DNA of 64,000 nucleotides, from positions 310,001 to 374,000 of the forward strand of contig NZ_JADKYB010000004.1 in the NCBI RefSeq assembly GCF_016918855.1, in the 5' to 3' direction. This stretch comes from Actinacidiphila acididurans (GTDB lineage Bacteria; Actinomycetota; Actinomycetes; Streptomycetales; Streptomycetaceae). Shown here piece by piece: positions 52,772-62,386 of this stretch. The stretch's first letter is position 1; each line of letters opens with the position of its first letter. Position numbers and translations under genes: made by a program. The notes under the pieces were generated by a model. The model was not told the DNA's origin and ran no database searches. It saw nothing but the letters and a program-made list of their open reading frames with translations.

Positions 52772-53932
52772 TCACGGCCGGCCGTCCACGTACACCCGCG
52801 GCACCCGCGGTCCGATCCTGGTCACGATCTCGTAGGCGATGGTGCCGCAGGCGCGGGCCCAGTCCTCGGCGGTGGGCTCGCCCGCGTCGCCGGGGCCGAA
52901 CAGCACCGCCTCGTCACCCGCCACCGCGGCGTCACCGCCGAGGTCCACCACGAACTGGTCCATCGCCACCCGTCCCGCGACCGTGCGCCACTTCCCGGCG
53001 ACCAGCACCGGGCCCGCGGACGAGGCATGCCGCGGCACACCGTCTGCGTACCCCACGGGGACCAGCGCAAGCGTGGTGTCGCCCGGAGTGACGTAGTGAT
53101 GCCCGTAGCTGACGCCGTGTCCGCCGGGGACGCGCTTGACCGAGGCGAGGCGGGCCCGCAGGGTCATCACCGGCCGCAGCCCGAAGTCCGCGGGGCCGCC
53201 GACCTGGGGCACCGGCGAGATGCCGTACATCGCCACGCCCGGCCGGACCAGGTCGAAGTGGGACTCGGGCAGGGTCAGGGTGCCGGGCGAGTTCGCGATG
53301 TGCCGCACCTCCGGGGTCAGGCCGGCGTCCTCGGCCTGCGCCACCGCGCGGCGGAAAACCTCCAGTTCGCGGTCGATCGCCGGGTGGCCCGGCTCGTCCG
53401 CGCAGCTGAAGTGCGCCCACACGCCGGTGACCTTGATCAGCCCGTCGCGTTCGGCGGCCCGCGCCGCCCGGGTCAGGGCGGGCCACTCGGCGGGCTGGGC
53501 GCCGTTGCGGCCCAGGCCCGCGTCGATCTTGAGCTGGACCCGCGCGGTACGGCCGGCCGCGCGGGCCGCCGCGGTCACCTCGGTGAGCGCCCAGGACGCG
53601 CTCACCGTCACCTCCACGTCGGCCTCCACGCACTCCCGCCACGGGCCGCCGGGCGTCCACAGCCAGCACAGCACGCGCCCGCCCACCCCGGCCGCCCGCA
53701 GCGCCAGCGCCTCATCCGGCGTGGCCACTCCCAGCCACTGCGCCCCCGCCTCCAGCGCCGCCCGCGCGCACGGCACCATCCCGTGCCCATAGGCGTCCGC
53801 CTTGACCACGGCCATGAACGCGGCCCCGGGCGCCTTCGCCCGCAACGCCGCCACATTCGCCCGCAGCGCGCCCAGATCGATCTCCGCCCAAGCCCGCACC
53901 CGCGCCCCGGGCCCACCCATCATGCCGTCCAT
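52772..53932 (-). CDS. alr: Alanine racemase
   Basis: Interconverts L- and D-alanine for peptidoglycan. A 386-residue PLP barrel enzyme: RAWAEIDLGALRANVAALRAKAPGAAFMAVVKADAYGHG with the PLP Lys, KIDAGLGRNGAQ, and the second catalytic Tyr in SYGHHYVTPGDTTLALVPVGYADGVPR. The AGRVAMDQFVVDLG and VLFG segments follow. The ATG at 53932 gives MDGMMGG; 53923 is an alternative. The long open frame upstream of 53932 is not conserved-looking. Confidence 0.96.
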   Translation of the reverse strand: MDGMMGGPGARVRAWAEIDLGALRANVAALRAKAPGAAFMAVVKADAYGHGMVPCARAALEAGAQWLGVATPDEALALRAAGVGGRVLCWLWTPGGPWRECVEADVEVTVSASWALTEVTAAARAAGRTARVQLKIDAGLGRNGAQPAEWPALTRAARAAERDGLIKVTGVWAHFSCADEPGHPAIDRELEVFRRAVAQAEDAGLTPEVRHIANSPGTLTLPESHFDLVRPGVAMYGISPVPQVGGPADFGLRPVMTLRARLASVKRVPGGHGVSYGHHYVTPGDTTLALVPVGYADGVPRHASSAGPVLVAGKWRTVAGRVAMDQFVVDLGGDAAVAGDEAVLFGPGDAGEPTAEDWARACGTIAYEIVTRIGPRVPRVYVDGRP

Positions 53933-54584
53933 TACCGCCCAGTCTCTCAGGCCCGCTCCCGGGCATCCCGGCAGGCCATGACAACGGTGCCCACGCGGCG
54001 GCCGGAAAGGCCCGAGGTGGAGGGGGGAGGGCACCTTGAAGAGGCTTGGGAGGACGGGAGAACGGCACCTTTTGCGAGCGCGGGCGGACGGGGTGACGGC
54101 GCCCTTCGAGGAACGGGAGGGGCCAGGTGGACGGCAGGCTGAAGGGCCCACGCGGGCAGGGGGACGGCACCTGTTGACGAGGGCGGGCTGAGGGGAAGGG
54201 CCGTGCCTTGAAGGGTGCGGGCGGACGAAGGGACGCGCCCCGAAGGGGCTGCGGGCCCGACGGGAGAACGGCACCCAAAGGGGGCGCGGGGAACTGCGCG
54301 ACCAGCCACACACCCACCGGCACCCGGCAACGAACCGAACCCCCCGAGCTGGTGGCCGCCCAAGCGGAGGACCCACACGCCCAGGGGCGCGGGGCTGGGT
54401 TTGATCTGCGGCTGGCGCCGCGTGGGCGCGGGCAACCACAGCGGCGGGAAGGTCGGGCGGGGGCATCAGCCCCCACCCGGACCGCGCCCGGAAATGCTCG
54501 GCCCGTGCGGCGAACCGCGCCCGGAAAGGCACAGCCCATGCGGCGAACCGCGCCCGGAAAAGCTCGGCCCGGGCAGCGAACCGC
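53933..54584. other. Long repeat-rich intergenic region
   Basis: About 650 bp upstream of alr. It holds degenerate repeats of ACGGGAGAACGGCACC (about 54054 and 54259) and GGGCGGACG. It also holds one GGGGCGCGGGGAACTGCGCG element (about 54283-54312), one ~56-bp palindromic repeat (about 54382-54438) and three 33-bp tandem units. Open frames follow the repeats and look spurious. The alr promoter presumably lies near 53940-54000. Confidence 0.7.
54482..54580. repeat. Three tandem 33-bp units
   Basis: Units 54482-54514, 54515-54547 and 54548-54580 each begin CCGCGCCCGGAAA and end (G/C)GGC(G/A)GCGAA or close variants. They lie just after the nnr stop. There are no spacers, so this is not a CRISPR. 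Confidence 0.85.
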
Positions 54585-56024
54585 TCACACGTAGACGCTG
54601 CGCCAGGCCTCGGGGACGGCGTCGGCGACGTCGAGGGCGGACAAGGGACCCCGGGCGACACGTGCGGCGAGTCCGTGGAGATAGGCGCCGCAGGAGGCCG
54701 CGTCGCGGGTGGGGAGGCTGCCGGCGAGGAGGGAGCCGGTGATGCCGGACAGGACGTCGCCGCTGCCGGCGGTGGCGAGCCAGGACACGCCGGTGGGGTT
54801 GGCCCGGACGGGGACGTCGGGGTCGGGGTCGGCGATCAGGGTGGTGGAGCCCTTCAGGAGGACGGTGACGCGCAGCCGCTCCGCGAGGGTACGGACCGCC
54901 GTGAGGCGCCGCGCCTCCACGTCCTCGCGGGCCCAGCCGAGCAGGGCCGCGGCCTCCCCGGCGTGCGGCGTGAGCAAGGTGGGCGCCGTCCTGCCCCGTA
55001 CGGTCTCCGGGTCCATGAGCCGGAGACCGTCCGCGTCGACCAGGACCGGGACGTCCGAGGCGAGGACTTCGGCCACCGCCGCGCGGGCGTCCGCGCCGTC
55101 ACCGAGGCCGGGCCCGACCGCCCACGCCTGCACGCGGCCGGCCTGGTGCGGCGAACCGCTCGACACCATGGTCTCCGGGTGCCGGGCCAGCACCGCGTCA
55201 CCCACGGGCCCCACGTACCGCACCCCGCCGGCCGCACCGCGCAGCGCCCCGGAGACGGCGAGCACCGCCGCGCCCGGGTAGCGCCGCGACCCGGCGACCA
55301 CCCCGATCACGCCGCGCCGGTACTTGTCGCTCTCCCCGGCCGGGCGCGGCAGCAACGCGGCCACGTCGGCGTGCTGGAGCGCCTCCAGCACCGGGCCGGC
55401 CAGCTCCGGGCCGAGGCCGATGTCCACGAAGTGCGTCACGCCCGCGAACTCGGCCGCGGGGTCGATCAGATGGGCCGGCTTGTGCGTGCCGAAGGTGACC
55501 GTCACGTCCGCCCGCACCGCCGCCCCGTGCACCTCGCCGGTGTCCGCGTCCACCCCGCTGGGCAGGTCCACGGCGACGACCGCGGCCCGGGACCGGTGCG
55601 CCGCCTCGGCCAGCGGTACGGCCCGCGCGCGCAGGCCGCCCTTGCCGCCGATGCCGGTGATGCCGTCCAGGACCAGCGCGGCCCGGGCGATCACGGCCGG
55701 GCCGTCCTCGACGCCGACGACCCGTCCGCCCGCCGCCCGCAGCGCCGCCAGGCCACCGGCGTGGGCACGGTCGGGCGTGAGCAGCACCGCGGTGACGCCC
55801 GCCCCGCGCCGGGCCAGCCGGGCGCCCGCGAACAACGCGTCGCCCCCGTTGTCCCCGCTCCCGGCCAGCACCACCACCCGCGCGCCGTACACCCCGTCCA
55901 GCACCTGGGTGCACACCGCGGCCAGTCCGGCCACCGCCCGCTGCATCAGCGTGCCCTCCGGCAGCCGCGCCATCAGCGCCCCTTCCGCCGCCCGCACGAC
56001 CTCCACGCTGTGCCCCAGCCTCAT
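54585..56024 (-). CDS. nnr: Bifunctional NAD(P)H-hydrate epimerase / ADP-dependent dehydratase
   Basis: Repairs hydrated NAD(P)H. It has 479 residues in two domains. The N-terminal YjeF_N epimerase has VVVLAGSGDNGGDALFAGARLARRG and VDLPSGVDADTGEV. The C-terminal ribokinase-like dehydratase has KYRRGVIGVVAGSRRYPGAAVLA, LLTPHAGEAAALL, VLLKGSTTLIADP and the catalytic ATAGSGDVLSGITGSLLAG. The ATG at 56024 is chosen because GGGAGG stands 6 nt upstream; the frame extends to 56093. acpS precedes it by about 110 bp on the same strand. Confidence 0.95.
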   Translation of the reverse strand: MRLGHSVEVVRAAEGALMARLPEGTLMQRAVAGLAAVCTQVLDGVYGARVVVLAGSGDNGGDALFAGARLARRGAGVTAVLLTPDRAHAGGLAALRAAGGRVVGVEDGPAVIARAALVLDGITGIGGKGGLRARAVPLAEAAHRSRAAVVAVDLPSGVDADTGEVHGAAVRADVTVTFGTHKPAHLIDPAAEFAGVTHFVDIGLGPELAGPVLEALQHADVAALLPRPAGESDKYRRGVIGVVAGSRRYPGAAVLAVSGALRGAAGGVRYVGPVGDAVLARHPETMVSSGSPHQAGRVQAWAVGPGLGDGADARAAVAEVLASDVPVLVDADGLRLMDPETVRGRTAPTLLTPHAGEAAALLGWAREDVEARRLTAVRTLAERLRVTVLLKGSTTLIADPDPDVPVRANPTGVSWLATAGSGDVLSGITGSLLAGSLPTRDAASCGAYLHGLAARVARGPLSALDVADAVPEAWRSVYV

Positions 56025-56135
56025 CCCGTACCTCCCGCGCGCTCCGGTTTCCCCCATCCTCCCCTCGCCCCGCCCTCCTTCGCGCGGCGGCACGGCCCCG
56101 GAAGGGTCTGGCGGAAAGGCAGACCCGCGGGTCCG

Positions 56136-56504
56136 CTACGCCTCCGCGACGACGACCGCCGAGGCGATCCCCGCGTCGTGGGACAAGGACAGGTGAAAGG
56201 TCGTGATGTGGAGGGTCGCGGCGTGCGCGGCCACCGTGCCGCGGACGGTGAGGTGCGGGCGGCCGGAGGGCGTGCTGACGACCTCGGCGTCCAGCCAGTG
56301 CAGCCCGGGCGGCGCACCCAGCGCCTTGGCCAGTGCCTCCTTCGCGGCGAACCGGGCGGCCAGCGAGGCGATACCGCGCCGCTCTCCCCCGGGCAGGTGC
56401 AGCTCGTCCGGGTTGAAGAGGCGTTCGGCCATCCCCGGCGTACGCTCCAGGGCCTCGCCGAACCGGCTGATCTCGGCGACGTCGATGCCCACCCCGACGA
56501 TCAC
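56136..56504 (-). CDS. acpS: Holo-[acyl-carrier-protein] synthase
   Basis: Transfers phosphopantetheine from CoA to acyl carrier proteins. At 122 residues it is the standard AcpS size. The metal-binding motif is [12 protein letters not shown], the [13 protein letters not shown] motif carries the catalytic Glu and Lys, and [15 protein letters not shown] is the C-terminal signature. The GTG start at 56504 gives MIVGVGID. Its CoA substrate is made by the divergent coaA pathway. Confidence 0.96.
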   Translation of the reverse strand: MIVGVGIDVAEISRFGEALERTPGMAERLFNPDELHLPGGERRGIASLAARFAAKEALAKALGAPPGLHWLDAEVVSTPSGRPHLTVRGTVAAHAATLHITTFHLSLSHDAGIASAVVVAEA

Positions 56505-56664
56505 CCGGCCGTCACCGGCCGCTCCCCGGCCCCCGCCCCGAACCGGCCGCCGGCGCGCGCCCCGCCCGCCGCCTCGCCCTCGTACCCGCGCATGCCGGCC
56601 ACCTTACCGAGGCCCGCCCCCGGCCCATGCACAGCCCGCCGACCCCCTGTGGAAAACTCCTGTC

Positions 56665-57636
56665 ATGACCTCAGCCACCGCCCCCACCAGCCCGTATGTC
56701 GACCTGACCCGGGACCAGTGGAGTGCCCTGCGCGACCGGACGCCACTGCCGCTCACCGCCGACGAAGTGGAGAAGCTGCGCGGGCTGGGCGACGTGGTCG
56801 ACCTGGCGGAAGTGGTGGAGGTGTACCTGCCGCTGTCCCGGCTGCTGAATCTGTACGTGCGGGCCCACAGCGGCCTGCGCGGCGCCCTCAACACCTTCCT
56901 GGGCGGCGCGGCGGGGGCGCAGGGCGCGCGGCAGAGCGGCACGCCCTTCGTGATCGGGGTGGCCGGCAGCGTCGCGGTCGGCAAGTCCACCACGGCACGC
57001 CTGATGCAGGCGCTGCTCGCCCGCTGGCCCGAGCACCCCCGGGTGGAACTGGTCACCACCGACGGCTTCCTGCTGCCCAACGCCGAGTTGAAGCGGCGCG
57101 ACCTGATGGCCCGCAAGGGGTTCCCGGAGTCGTACGACCGGCGCGCCCTGACCCGATTCGTCGCCGACGTGAAGGCCGGCCGACCCGAGGTGACCGCGCC
57201 CGTCTACTCGCACCTGAGCTACGACATCGTGCCCGGCCAGACCCTGACGGTGCGCAACCCCGACATCCTCATCGTGGAGGGCCTGAACGTCCTCCAGCCC
57301 GCCCTGCCCGGCACGGACGGCCGCACCAGGATCGGCCTGGCCGACTACTTCGACTTCAGCGTCTACGTGGACGCCCGCACCGAGGACATCGAGCGCTGGT
57401 ACCTGGGGCGGTTCCGCAAGCTGCGCGAAACCGCCTTCCAGGACCCCTCCTCGTACTTCCGTACATACACCCAGGTGGCCGAGGAGGAGGCCCTGGACTA
57501 CGCGCGGCTGATGTGGCGCACCGTCAACCACCCGAACCTGACGCAGAACATCCTGCCGACCCGCAGCCGGGCCACGCTGGTGCTGCGCAAGGGCCCGGAG
57601 CACAAGGTGCAGCGGCTGTCCCTGCGCAAGCTGTGA
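56665..57636 (+). CDS. coaA: Pantothenate kinase (type I)
   Basis: First step of CoA synthesis. It has 323 residues. The P-loop is [23 protein letters not shown], followed by [29 protein letters not shown] with catalytic Asp, then [32 protein letters not shown] and [26 protein letters not shown]. The ATG at 56665 has only a weak GGAAAA upstream. A strong terminator starts at its stop codon. It is divergent from acpS. Confidence 0.96.
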   Translation: MTSATAPTSPYVDLTRDQWSALRDRTPLPLTADEVEKLRGLGDVVDLAEVVEVYLPLSRLLNLYVRAHSGLRGALNTFLGGAAGAQGARQSGTPFVIGVAGSVAVGKSTTARLMQALLARWPEHPRVELVTTDGFLLPNAELKRRDLMARKGFPESYDRRALTRFVADVKAGRPEVTAPVYSHLSYDIVPGQTLTVRNPDILIVEGLNVLQPALPGTDGRTRIGLADYFDFSVYVDARTEDIERWYLGRFRKLRETAFQDPSSYFRTYTQVAEEEALDYARLMWRTVNHPNLTQNILPTRSRATLVLRKGPEHKVQRLSLRKL

Positions 57637-57672
57637 GCCGGGGGCGTGCGTTCATCAGCGCACGCCCCCGGC
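57637..57672 (+). terminator. Strong terminator, coaA/glmM
   Basis: A perfect 14-bp stem, GCCGGGGGCGTGCG (57637-57650) with CGCACGCCCCCGGC (57659-57672), loop TTCATCAG. It lies between convergent coaA and glmM. Confidence 0.85.
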
Positions 57673-57693
57673 CAGGTCAGGCCGGTGCCGACT

Positions 57694-59052
57694 TCAGCCG
57701 AGCGCCGACTTCACCACGTCCGCCAGCCGCTGCGCGACCGCCCGCGCGTGGTCGATGTCCGCGGCCTCGACCATGACCCGCACCAGCGGCTCGGTGCCGG
57801 AGGGCCGCAGCAGGACCCGGCCGGTGGCGCCGAGTTCCGCCTCGGCCTCGGCGACAGCGGCCGACAGCTCCGCAGAGGTGTTCACCCGGCTCTTGTCGAC
57901 GTCGGGGACGTTGATCAGTACCTGCGGCAGCCGCTGCATGACGGCGGCGAGGTCGGCCAGCGAGCGGCCGGTGGCGGCGACCCGGGCGGCCAGCAGCAGG
58001 CCGGTGAGGGTGCCGTCGCCGGTGGTGGCGTGGTCGAGCACGATGACGTGGCCGGACTGCTCGCCGCCGAGCGCGTAGCCGTGCTCCTTCATGGCCTCCA
58101 GCACGTAGCGGTCGCCGACCGCGGTCTGCACCAGCCGGATGCCCTCGCGCTCCATCGCCAGCTTGAAGCCGAGGTTGGACATCACAGTGGCGACCACGGT
58201 GTTCTCCCGCAGCGCGCCGCGCTCGCGCAGCGCCAGGGCGATGATGGCCATGATCTGGTCGCCGTCGACCTCCTGGCCCGCACCGTCCACGGCCAGGCAG
58301 CGGTCGGCGTCGCCGTCGTGCGCGATGCCGAAGTCGGCGCCGTGCTCGACCACCGCGGCTTTCAGCAGGTCCAGGTGGGTGGAGCCGCAGCCGTCGTTGA
58401 TGTTGAGCCCGTCGGGCTGGGCGCCGATGGTGACGACCTGGGCGCCGGCCCGGGAGAACGCCTCGGGCGAGACCCGGGAGGCCGCGCCGTGCGCCTCGTC
58501 CAGGACGATCTTCAGCCCGTCGAGCCGATTGGGCAGCACCCCGATGAGGTGGGCGACGTACTGGTCGAAGCCCTCGTCGTAGTCCTTGACGCGGCCGACA
58601 CCGGCGCCGGTGGGACGGCTCCAGGGGGCGCCGGTGCGGTGCTCGGCGTAGACCGCCTCGATCCGGTCCTCCAGCTCGTCATCCAGCTTGTGGCCGCCGC
58701 GGGCCAGGAACTTGACGCCGTTGTCCGGCATGGCGTTGTGACTGGCCGAGAGCATCACGCCGAGGTCGGCACCCAGCGCGCCGGTGAGATACGCCACCGC
58801 CGGGGTGGGCAGCACACCGACCCGCAGGACGTCCACGCCCGCGCTGGCCAGACCCGCCACCACGGCGGCTTCCAGGAACTCGCCCGACGCCCGCGGGTCC
58901 CGCCCGACCACGGCCACCGGCCGGTGCCCGGCGAAGCTGCCGGCCTCGCCCAGCACGTGGGCCGCCGCGACGGACAGGCCCAGCGCCAGTTCGGCGGTGA
59001 GGTCGGCATTGGCGATTCCGCGCACCCCGTCGGTGCCGAAGAGTCGTCCCAC
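57694..59052 (-). CDS. glmM: Phosphoglucosamine mutase
   Basis: Makes glucosamine-1-phosphate for UDP-GlcNAc and peptidoglycan. It has 452 residues. The GlmM N-terminus is [14 protein letters not shown], the phosphoserine loop is [21 protein letters not shown], the metal site is [12 protein letters not shown], the sugar loop is [11 protein letters not shown], and the phosphate-binding loop is [17 protein letters not shown]. The GTG at 59052 is chosen for family length; GGAGGAA lies upstream. It is separated from rpsI by a promoter region with palindromes. Confidence 0.97.
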   Translation of the reverse strand: MGRLFGTDGVRGIANADLTAELALGLSVAAAHVLGEAGSFAGHRPVAVVGRDPRASGEFLEAAVVAGLASAGVDVLRVGVLPTPAVAYLTGALGADLGVMLSASHNAMPDNGVKFLARGGHKLDDELEDRIEAVYAEHRTGAPWSRPTGAGVGRVKDYDEGFDQYVAHLIGVLPNRLDGLKIVLDEAHGAASRVSPEAFSRAGAQVVTIGAQPDGLNINDGCGSTHLDLLKAAVVEHGADFGIAHDGDADRCLAVDGAGQEVDGDQIMAIIALALRERGALRENTVVATVMSNLGFKLAMEREGIRLVQTAVGDRYVLEAMKEHGYALGGEQSGHVIVLDHATTGDGTLTGLLLAARVAATGRSLADLAAVMQRLPQVLINVPDVDKSRVNTSAELSAAVAEAEAELGATGRVLLRPSGTEPLVRVMVEAADIDHARAVAQRLADVVKSALG

Positions 59053-59348
59053 TGGTGTTTCCTCCGATACGAGTGATACGAGGTGCCGGACAGGGCGCCG
59101 GTACGGCGTGCACGCCGGACCGGAATGACGGCCGGTGTTCGGATGTGGTGGTCGGCGTACGGCCGGTGCGGCTCGCCCGGGTCCGTACGCGTACGACGCA
59201 GATGGTCGTACAACCACAGATATACGCCTCTCGCCCGTCATGCGAACGCCCCGGAGGCATCGGTGTGCCTCCGGGGCGTTGACGGTGCCGGCGGACCGGT
59301 GGTGCCTGCCGGGCGGTCCCGGCTGTGCCGGGTGGCCGCCGGAGGCGA
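59053..59348. other. glmM upstream region with palindromes, and rpsI terminator
   Basis: 296 bp. It contains the palindrome CGTACGCGTACG (59184-59195), the inverted repeat GTACGAC-N7-GTCGTAC (59191-59211), an AT-richer patch (about 59206-59226) likely to be the glmM promoter area, and the rpsI terminator. Confidence 0.6.
59245..59280 (-). terminator. Terminator of the rplM-rpsI operon
   Basis: A perfect 15-bp stem, AACGCCCCGGAGGCA (59245-59259) with TGCCTCCGGGGCGTT (59266-59280), about 70 bp past the rpsI stop. Confidence 0.8.
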
Positions 59349-59864
59349 TCAGCGCTTGCTGAACTGCGGCGCCTTGCGCGCCTTCTTCAGACCGGCCTTC
59401 TTCCGCTCGACCGCGCGGTCGTCACGGGTCAGGAAGCCGGCCTTCTTCAGCGGGCCGCGGTTGTTGTCCACGTCCGCCTCGTTGAGCGCACGGGCGACGC
59501 CCAGGCGCAGCGCACCGGCCTGGCCGGAGATGCCGCCGCCGCTGATCCGGGCGACGACGTCGTAACGACCGTCCAGCTCCAGGACCTTGAACGGCTCGTT
59601 GACTTCCTGCTGGTGCACCTTGTTGGGGAAGTAGCCCTCGAGGGTGCGGCCGTTGATCTTCCACTTGCCGCTGCCCGGGATGATCCGGACGCGGGCGATG
59701 GACCGCTTGCGGCGACCGGTGCCGGCGGCCGGCTGCGGGTCACCGAAGCGCGAGGCCAGGGACTCGGAGGTGTACTCCGACTCCACCGGCTCGGACTCGA
59801 AGGTCGTGATCTCCTCGTAGGACTCTTCGCCCTCGACGGGGGTCTCGGGAGTGGTCTCAGCCAC
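59349..59864 (-). CDS. rpsI: Ribosomal protein S9 (uS9)
   Basis: Small-subunit protein whose C-terminal tail contacts P-site tRNA. The 171 residues include an actinobacterial acidic N-terminal extension ([20 protein letters not shown]). The S9 core has [56 protein letters not shown] and the terminal [11 protein letters not shown]. The GTG at 59864 has GGAG upstream. It follows rplM in one operon. Confidence 0.98.
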   Translation of the reverse strand: MAETTPETPVEGEESYEEITTFESEPVESEYTSESLASRFGDPQPAAGTGRRKRSIARVRIIPGSGKWKINGRTLEGYFPNKVHQQEVNEPFKVLELDGRYDVVARISGGGISGQAGALRLGVARALNEADVDNNRGPLKKAGFLTRDDRAVERKKAGLKKARKAPQFSKR

Positions 59865-59903
59865 GGATACTCCTAGATTCTTTCCGCTGCTCAGTGGCCG
59901 GGA

Positions 59904-60347
59904 CTACTGCGCGACCTGGGTGATCTCGAACGGCACGGGCTGCTGCGCGGCGTGCGGGTGCTGGTCGCCCGCGTACACCTTGAGCTTGGTCAGCATCTGA
60001 CGGCCCAGGGAGTTCTTCGGCAGCATGCCCTTGACGGCCTTCTCGACCGCCTTCTCCGGGCTCTTCTCCAGCAGCTCGTCGTAGCGGATCGAGCGCAGAC
60101 CGCCGGGGTAGCCCGAGTGGCGGTAGGCCATCTTCTGGGTCTTCTTGTTGCCGCTCAGGTGCACCTTGTCGGCGTTGATGATGATGACGAAGTCACCGGT
60201 GTCGACGTGAGGGGCGTAGATCGGCTTGTGCTTGCCACGCAGGAGGGTGGCGGCCTGGGAGGCCAGGCGGCCCAGGACGACGTCCTGGGCGTCGATGACG
60301 TGCCATTGACGCTGGACGTCGCCGGGCTTGGGGCTGTACGTACGCAC
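59904..60347 (-). CDS. rplM: Ribosomal protein L13 (uL13)
   Basis: A 147-residue large-subunit assembly protein: [71 protein letters not shown] and the C-terminal [21 protein letters not shown]. The GTG at 60347 gives [10 protein letters not shown]. First gene of the rplM-rpsI operon, 39 bp before rpsI. Confidence 0.98.
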   Translation of the reverse strand: MRTYSPKPGDVQRQWHVIDAQDVVLGRLASQAATLLRGKHKPIYAPHVDTGDFVIIINADKVHLSGNKKTQKMAYRHSGYPGGLRSIRYDELLEKSPEKAVEKAVKGMLPKNSLGRQMLTKLKVYAGDQHPHAAQQPVPFEITQVAQ

Positions 60348-60630
60348 GGTCGTAGCCTTCGCTTCTTCTCAGAGTTCAGGGTCCTGACAAGGCCACCCAG
60401 ACGACCACAACAGCCCGCGAGGACACGGCGACGCAACCGTGTTCCCTCCGCTGGTCATCGGCCCGGTGGACCGGCGTAAGGGCCCCTCGCGTGAGATAGA
60501 GCAAGCCAATACGCAGACGAACCGCAAGAATACCCGGCGGTGCGTTCGGGGGTCAAAACGCGTGGCCAGAACCCGCGCGCCCCCGGTGGGGGTACCTCCC
60601 AGGCCGAAGGCTCTGGGGGAGGGCAGGCCG
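60348..60630. other. rplM leader/promoter region and dispersed repeat
   Basis: 283 bp between the divergently unrelated rplM start and the ABC-F stop, both minus strand. An AT-richer area (60495-60540) is the likely rplM promoter. 60581-60622 carries a CCCCGGTGGGGGTACCTCCC...CTGGGGGAG type repeat related to those at 22563 and 63783. No gene. Confidence 0.55.
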
Positions 60631-62253
60631 TCACCGCTCCCGTTCCACCCGCCGCTCGTCCCACACCGGCCCGGGCGTCTCGCGGACCACGCCGTCGGCG
60701 CCGAACACCAGGAAGCGGTCGAAGGTGCGGGCGAACCAGCGGTCGTGCGTGACCGCGAGCACCGTGCCGTCGTACGACTCCAGGCCCTCCTGCAGCGCCT
60801 CCGCGCTCTCCAGGTCCAGGTTGTCGGTGGGCTCGTCCAACAGCAGCGCGGTGGTGCCGCCGAGTTCCAGCAGCAGGATCTGGAAGCGGGCCTGCTGGCC
60901 GCCGGAGAGCTTGTCGAAGGGCTGGTCGCCCTGCCGCTCCAGCTCGTAGCGGCGCAGCACCGACATCGCCCGTCCGCGGTCGCGCGCGTGCTCGGTCCAC
61001 AGGAAGTCCACCAGCGTGCGGCCGGCCAGCTCCGGGTGCGCGTGCGTCTGCGCGAAGTGGCCCGGTACGACCCGGGCGCCCAGGGTGTACGAGCCGGTGT
61101 GCGCGACCGTCGTGTCACCGGCCAGCAGACGCAGGAAGTGCGACTTGCCGGAGCCGTTGGAGCCGAGCACCGCGACCCGCTCGCCGTAGAAGACCTCCAG
61201 GTCGAACGGCTTCATCAGGCCGGTCAGCTCCAGCGCGGCGCAGGTCACGGCACGCACCCCGGTACGGCCGCCCTTCAGCCGCATCCGGATGTCCTGCTCG
61301 CGCGGCGGCTCCTGCGGGGCGCCGGCCTCCTCGAACCGCCGCAGCCTGGTCTGCGCCGCGTGATAGCGGGAGGCCATGTCGGGGCTGATGGACGCCTGCT
61401 GCCGCAGCCGCAGCACCATCGCCTTGAGCTTCGCGTGCTCCTCGTCCCAGCGGCGGCGCAGCTCCTCGAAGCGGGCGAAGCGCTCGCGCCGGGCCTCGTG
61501 ATAGGTGCCGAAGCCGCCGCCGTGCACCCAGACGGTGGTGCCGGCCGGGCCGGTCTCCAGGCTGACGATGCGCTGCGCGGCGCGCGAGAGCAGCTCCCGG
61601 TCGTGGCTGACGAACAGCACGGTCTTACGGGTCTGGGCGAGCTGCTCCTCCAGCCAGCGCTTGCCGGGGACGTCCAGATAGTTGTCCGGCTCGTCCAGCA
61701 GCAGCACCTGGTCCGGGCCGCGCAGCAGCGCCTCCAGCACCAGGCGTTTCTGCTCGCCGCCGGACAGGGTGCGCACCTCCCGCCACTGGGCGCGGTCGTA
61801 CGGCACGCCCAGCGCGGCGGTCGTGCACATGTCCCACAGGATCTCCGACTCGTACCCGCCGGCCTCGGCCCATTCGCCGAGCGCTTCCGCGTACGCCATC
61901 TGCGCCGGCTCGTCGTCCTGCGCCATGATCGCCAGCTCGGCCGCGTCCACCGCGGCGGCCGCGGTCCTGATCCGCGGGTGCGAGACCGATACCAGCAGGT
62001 CACGGACGGTACGGTCGTCGCGGACGCTGCCCACGAACTGGGGCATCACGCCCAGTCCCCCGCTGCTCACCACGCTTCCGCCGTGCGGGGCCAGCTCCCC
62101 CGAGACCAGCCTGAGCAAGGTGGTCTTCCCCGCGCCGTTCGGGCCCACCAGCGCCACCACGGCGCCCTCCCCGACCCGGAACGAGACGTCACCGAGCAGC
62201 GCCCGGCCGTCCGGCAGGTAGTACTCGACGTGCGCGGCTTCCACATGGCCCAT
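60631..62253 (-). CDS. ABC-F family ATPase
   Basis: A 540-residue soluble protein with two ABC cassettes and no membrane domain. Cassette 1: Walker A VGPNGAGKTTLLRL, signature LSGGEQKRLVLEALL, Walker B LLLDEPDN. Cassette 2: LGSNGSGKSHFLRL, LSGGQQARFQILLLEL, LLLDEPTDNLDLES. The linker between them is rich in Arg and helical (FARFEELRRRWDEEHAKLKAMVLRLRQQ), as in ABC-F ribosome-binding translation factors or resistance proteins. Which role it has cannot be told. The ATG at 62253 begins MGHVEAAHVEYYLPDG. It is divergent from the Pro/Gln-rich membrane protein. Confidence 0.94.
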   Translation of the reverse strand: MGHVEAAHVEYYLPDGRALLGDVSFRVGEGAVVALVGPNGAGKTTLLRLVSGELAPHGGSVVSSGGLGVMPQFVGSVRDDRTVRDLLVSVSHPRIRTAAAAVDAAELAIMAQDDEPAQMAYAEALGEWAEAGGYESEILWDMCTTAALGVPYDRAQWREVRTLSGGEQKRLVLEALLRGPDQVLLLDEPDNYLDVPGKRWLEEQLAQTRKTVLFVSHDRELLSRAAQRIVSLETGPAGTTVWVHGGGFGTYHEARRERFARFEELRRRWDEEHAKLKAMVLRLRQQASISPDMASRYHAAQTRLRRFEEAGAPQEPPREQDIRMRLKGGRTGVRAVTCAALELTGLMKPFDLEVFYGERVAVLGSNGSGKSHFLRLLAGDTTVAHTGSYTLGARVVPGHFAQTHAHPELAGRTLVDFLWTEHARDRGRAMSVLRRYELERQGDQPFDKLSGGQQARFQILLLELGGTTALLLDEPTDNLDLESAEALQEGLESYDGTVLAVTHDRWFARTFDRFLVFGADGVVRETPGPVWDERRVERER

Positions 62254-62386
62254 GCCCGGAATTGTCCCGGGCGCCAGGGTGCGGCCCAAATCCTTTTCCC
62301 GCACGTGGCCGCGGTCACAGTGGCGGCCGGCGCCGCTCCCGCCACTCCCGTACGGAGAAGCCACGTACGGCAATATGATGCGCGAC

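Noticed and set aside
54482..54580. Three 33-bp units considered as a CRISPR
   Set aside because: Units abut with no unique spacers and no cas genes are near.
53933..54661. Open frame continuing ~240 codons upstream of alr in the same frame, with 11-residue repeats
   Set aside because: Sequence is Pro/Arg/Ser-rich, follows nucleotide repeats (33-bp units), overlaps nnr and has no alanine racemase homology; alr begins normally at 53932.
54675..57776. 1,033-codon plus-strand open frame
   Set aside because: Lies antisense to nnr and acpS and out of frame with coaA; composition is typical of a GC-rich shadow frame.
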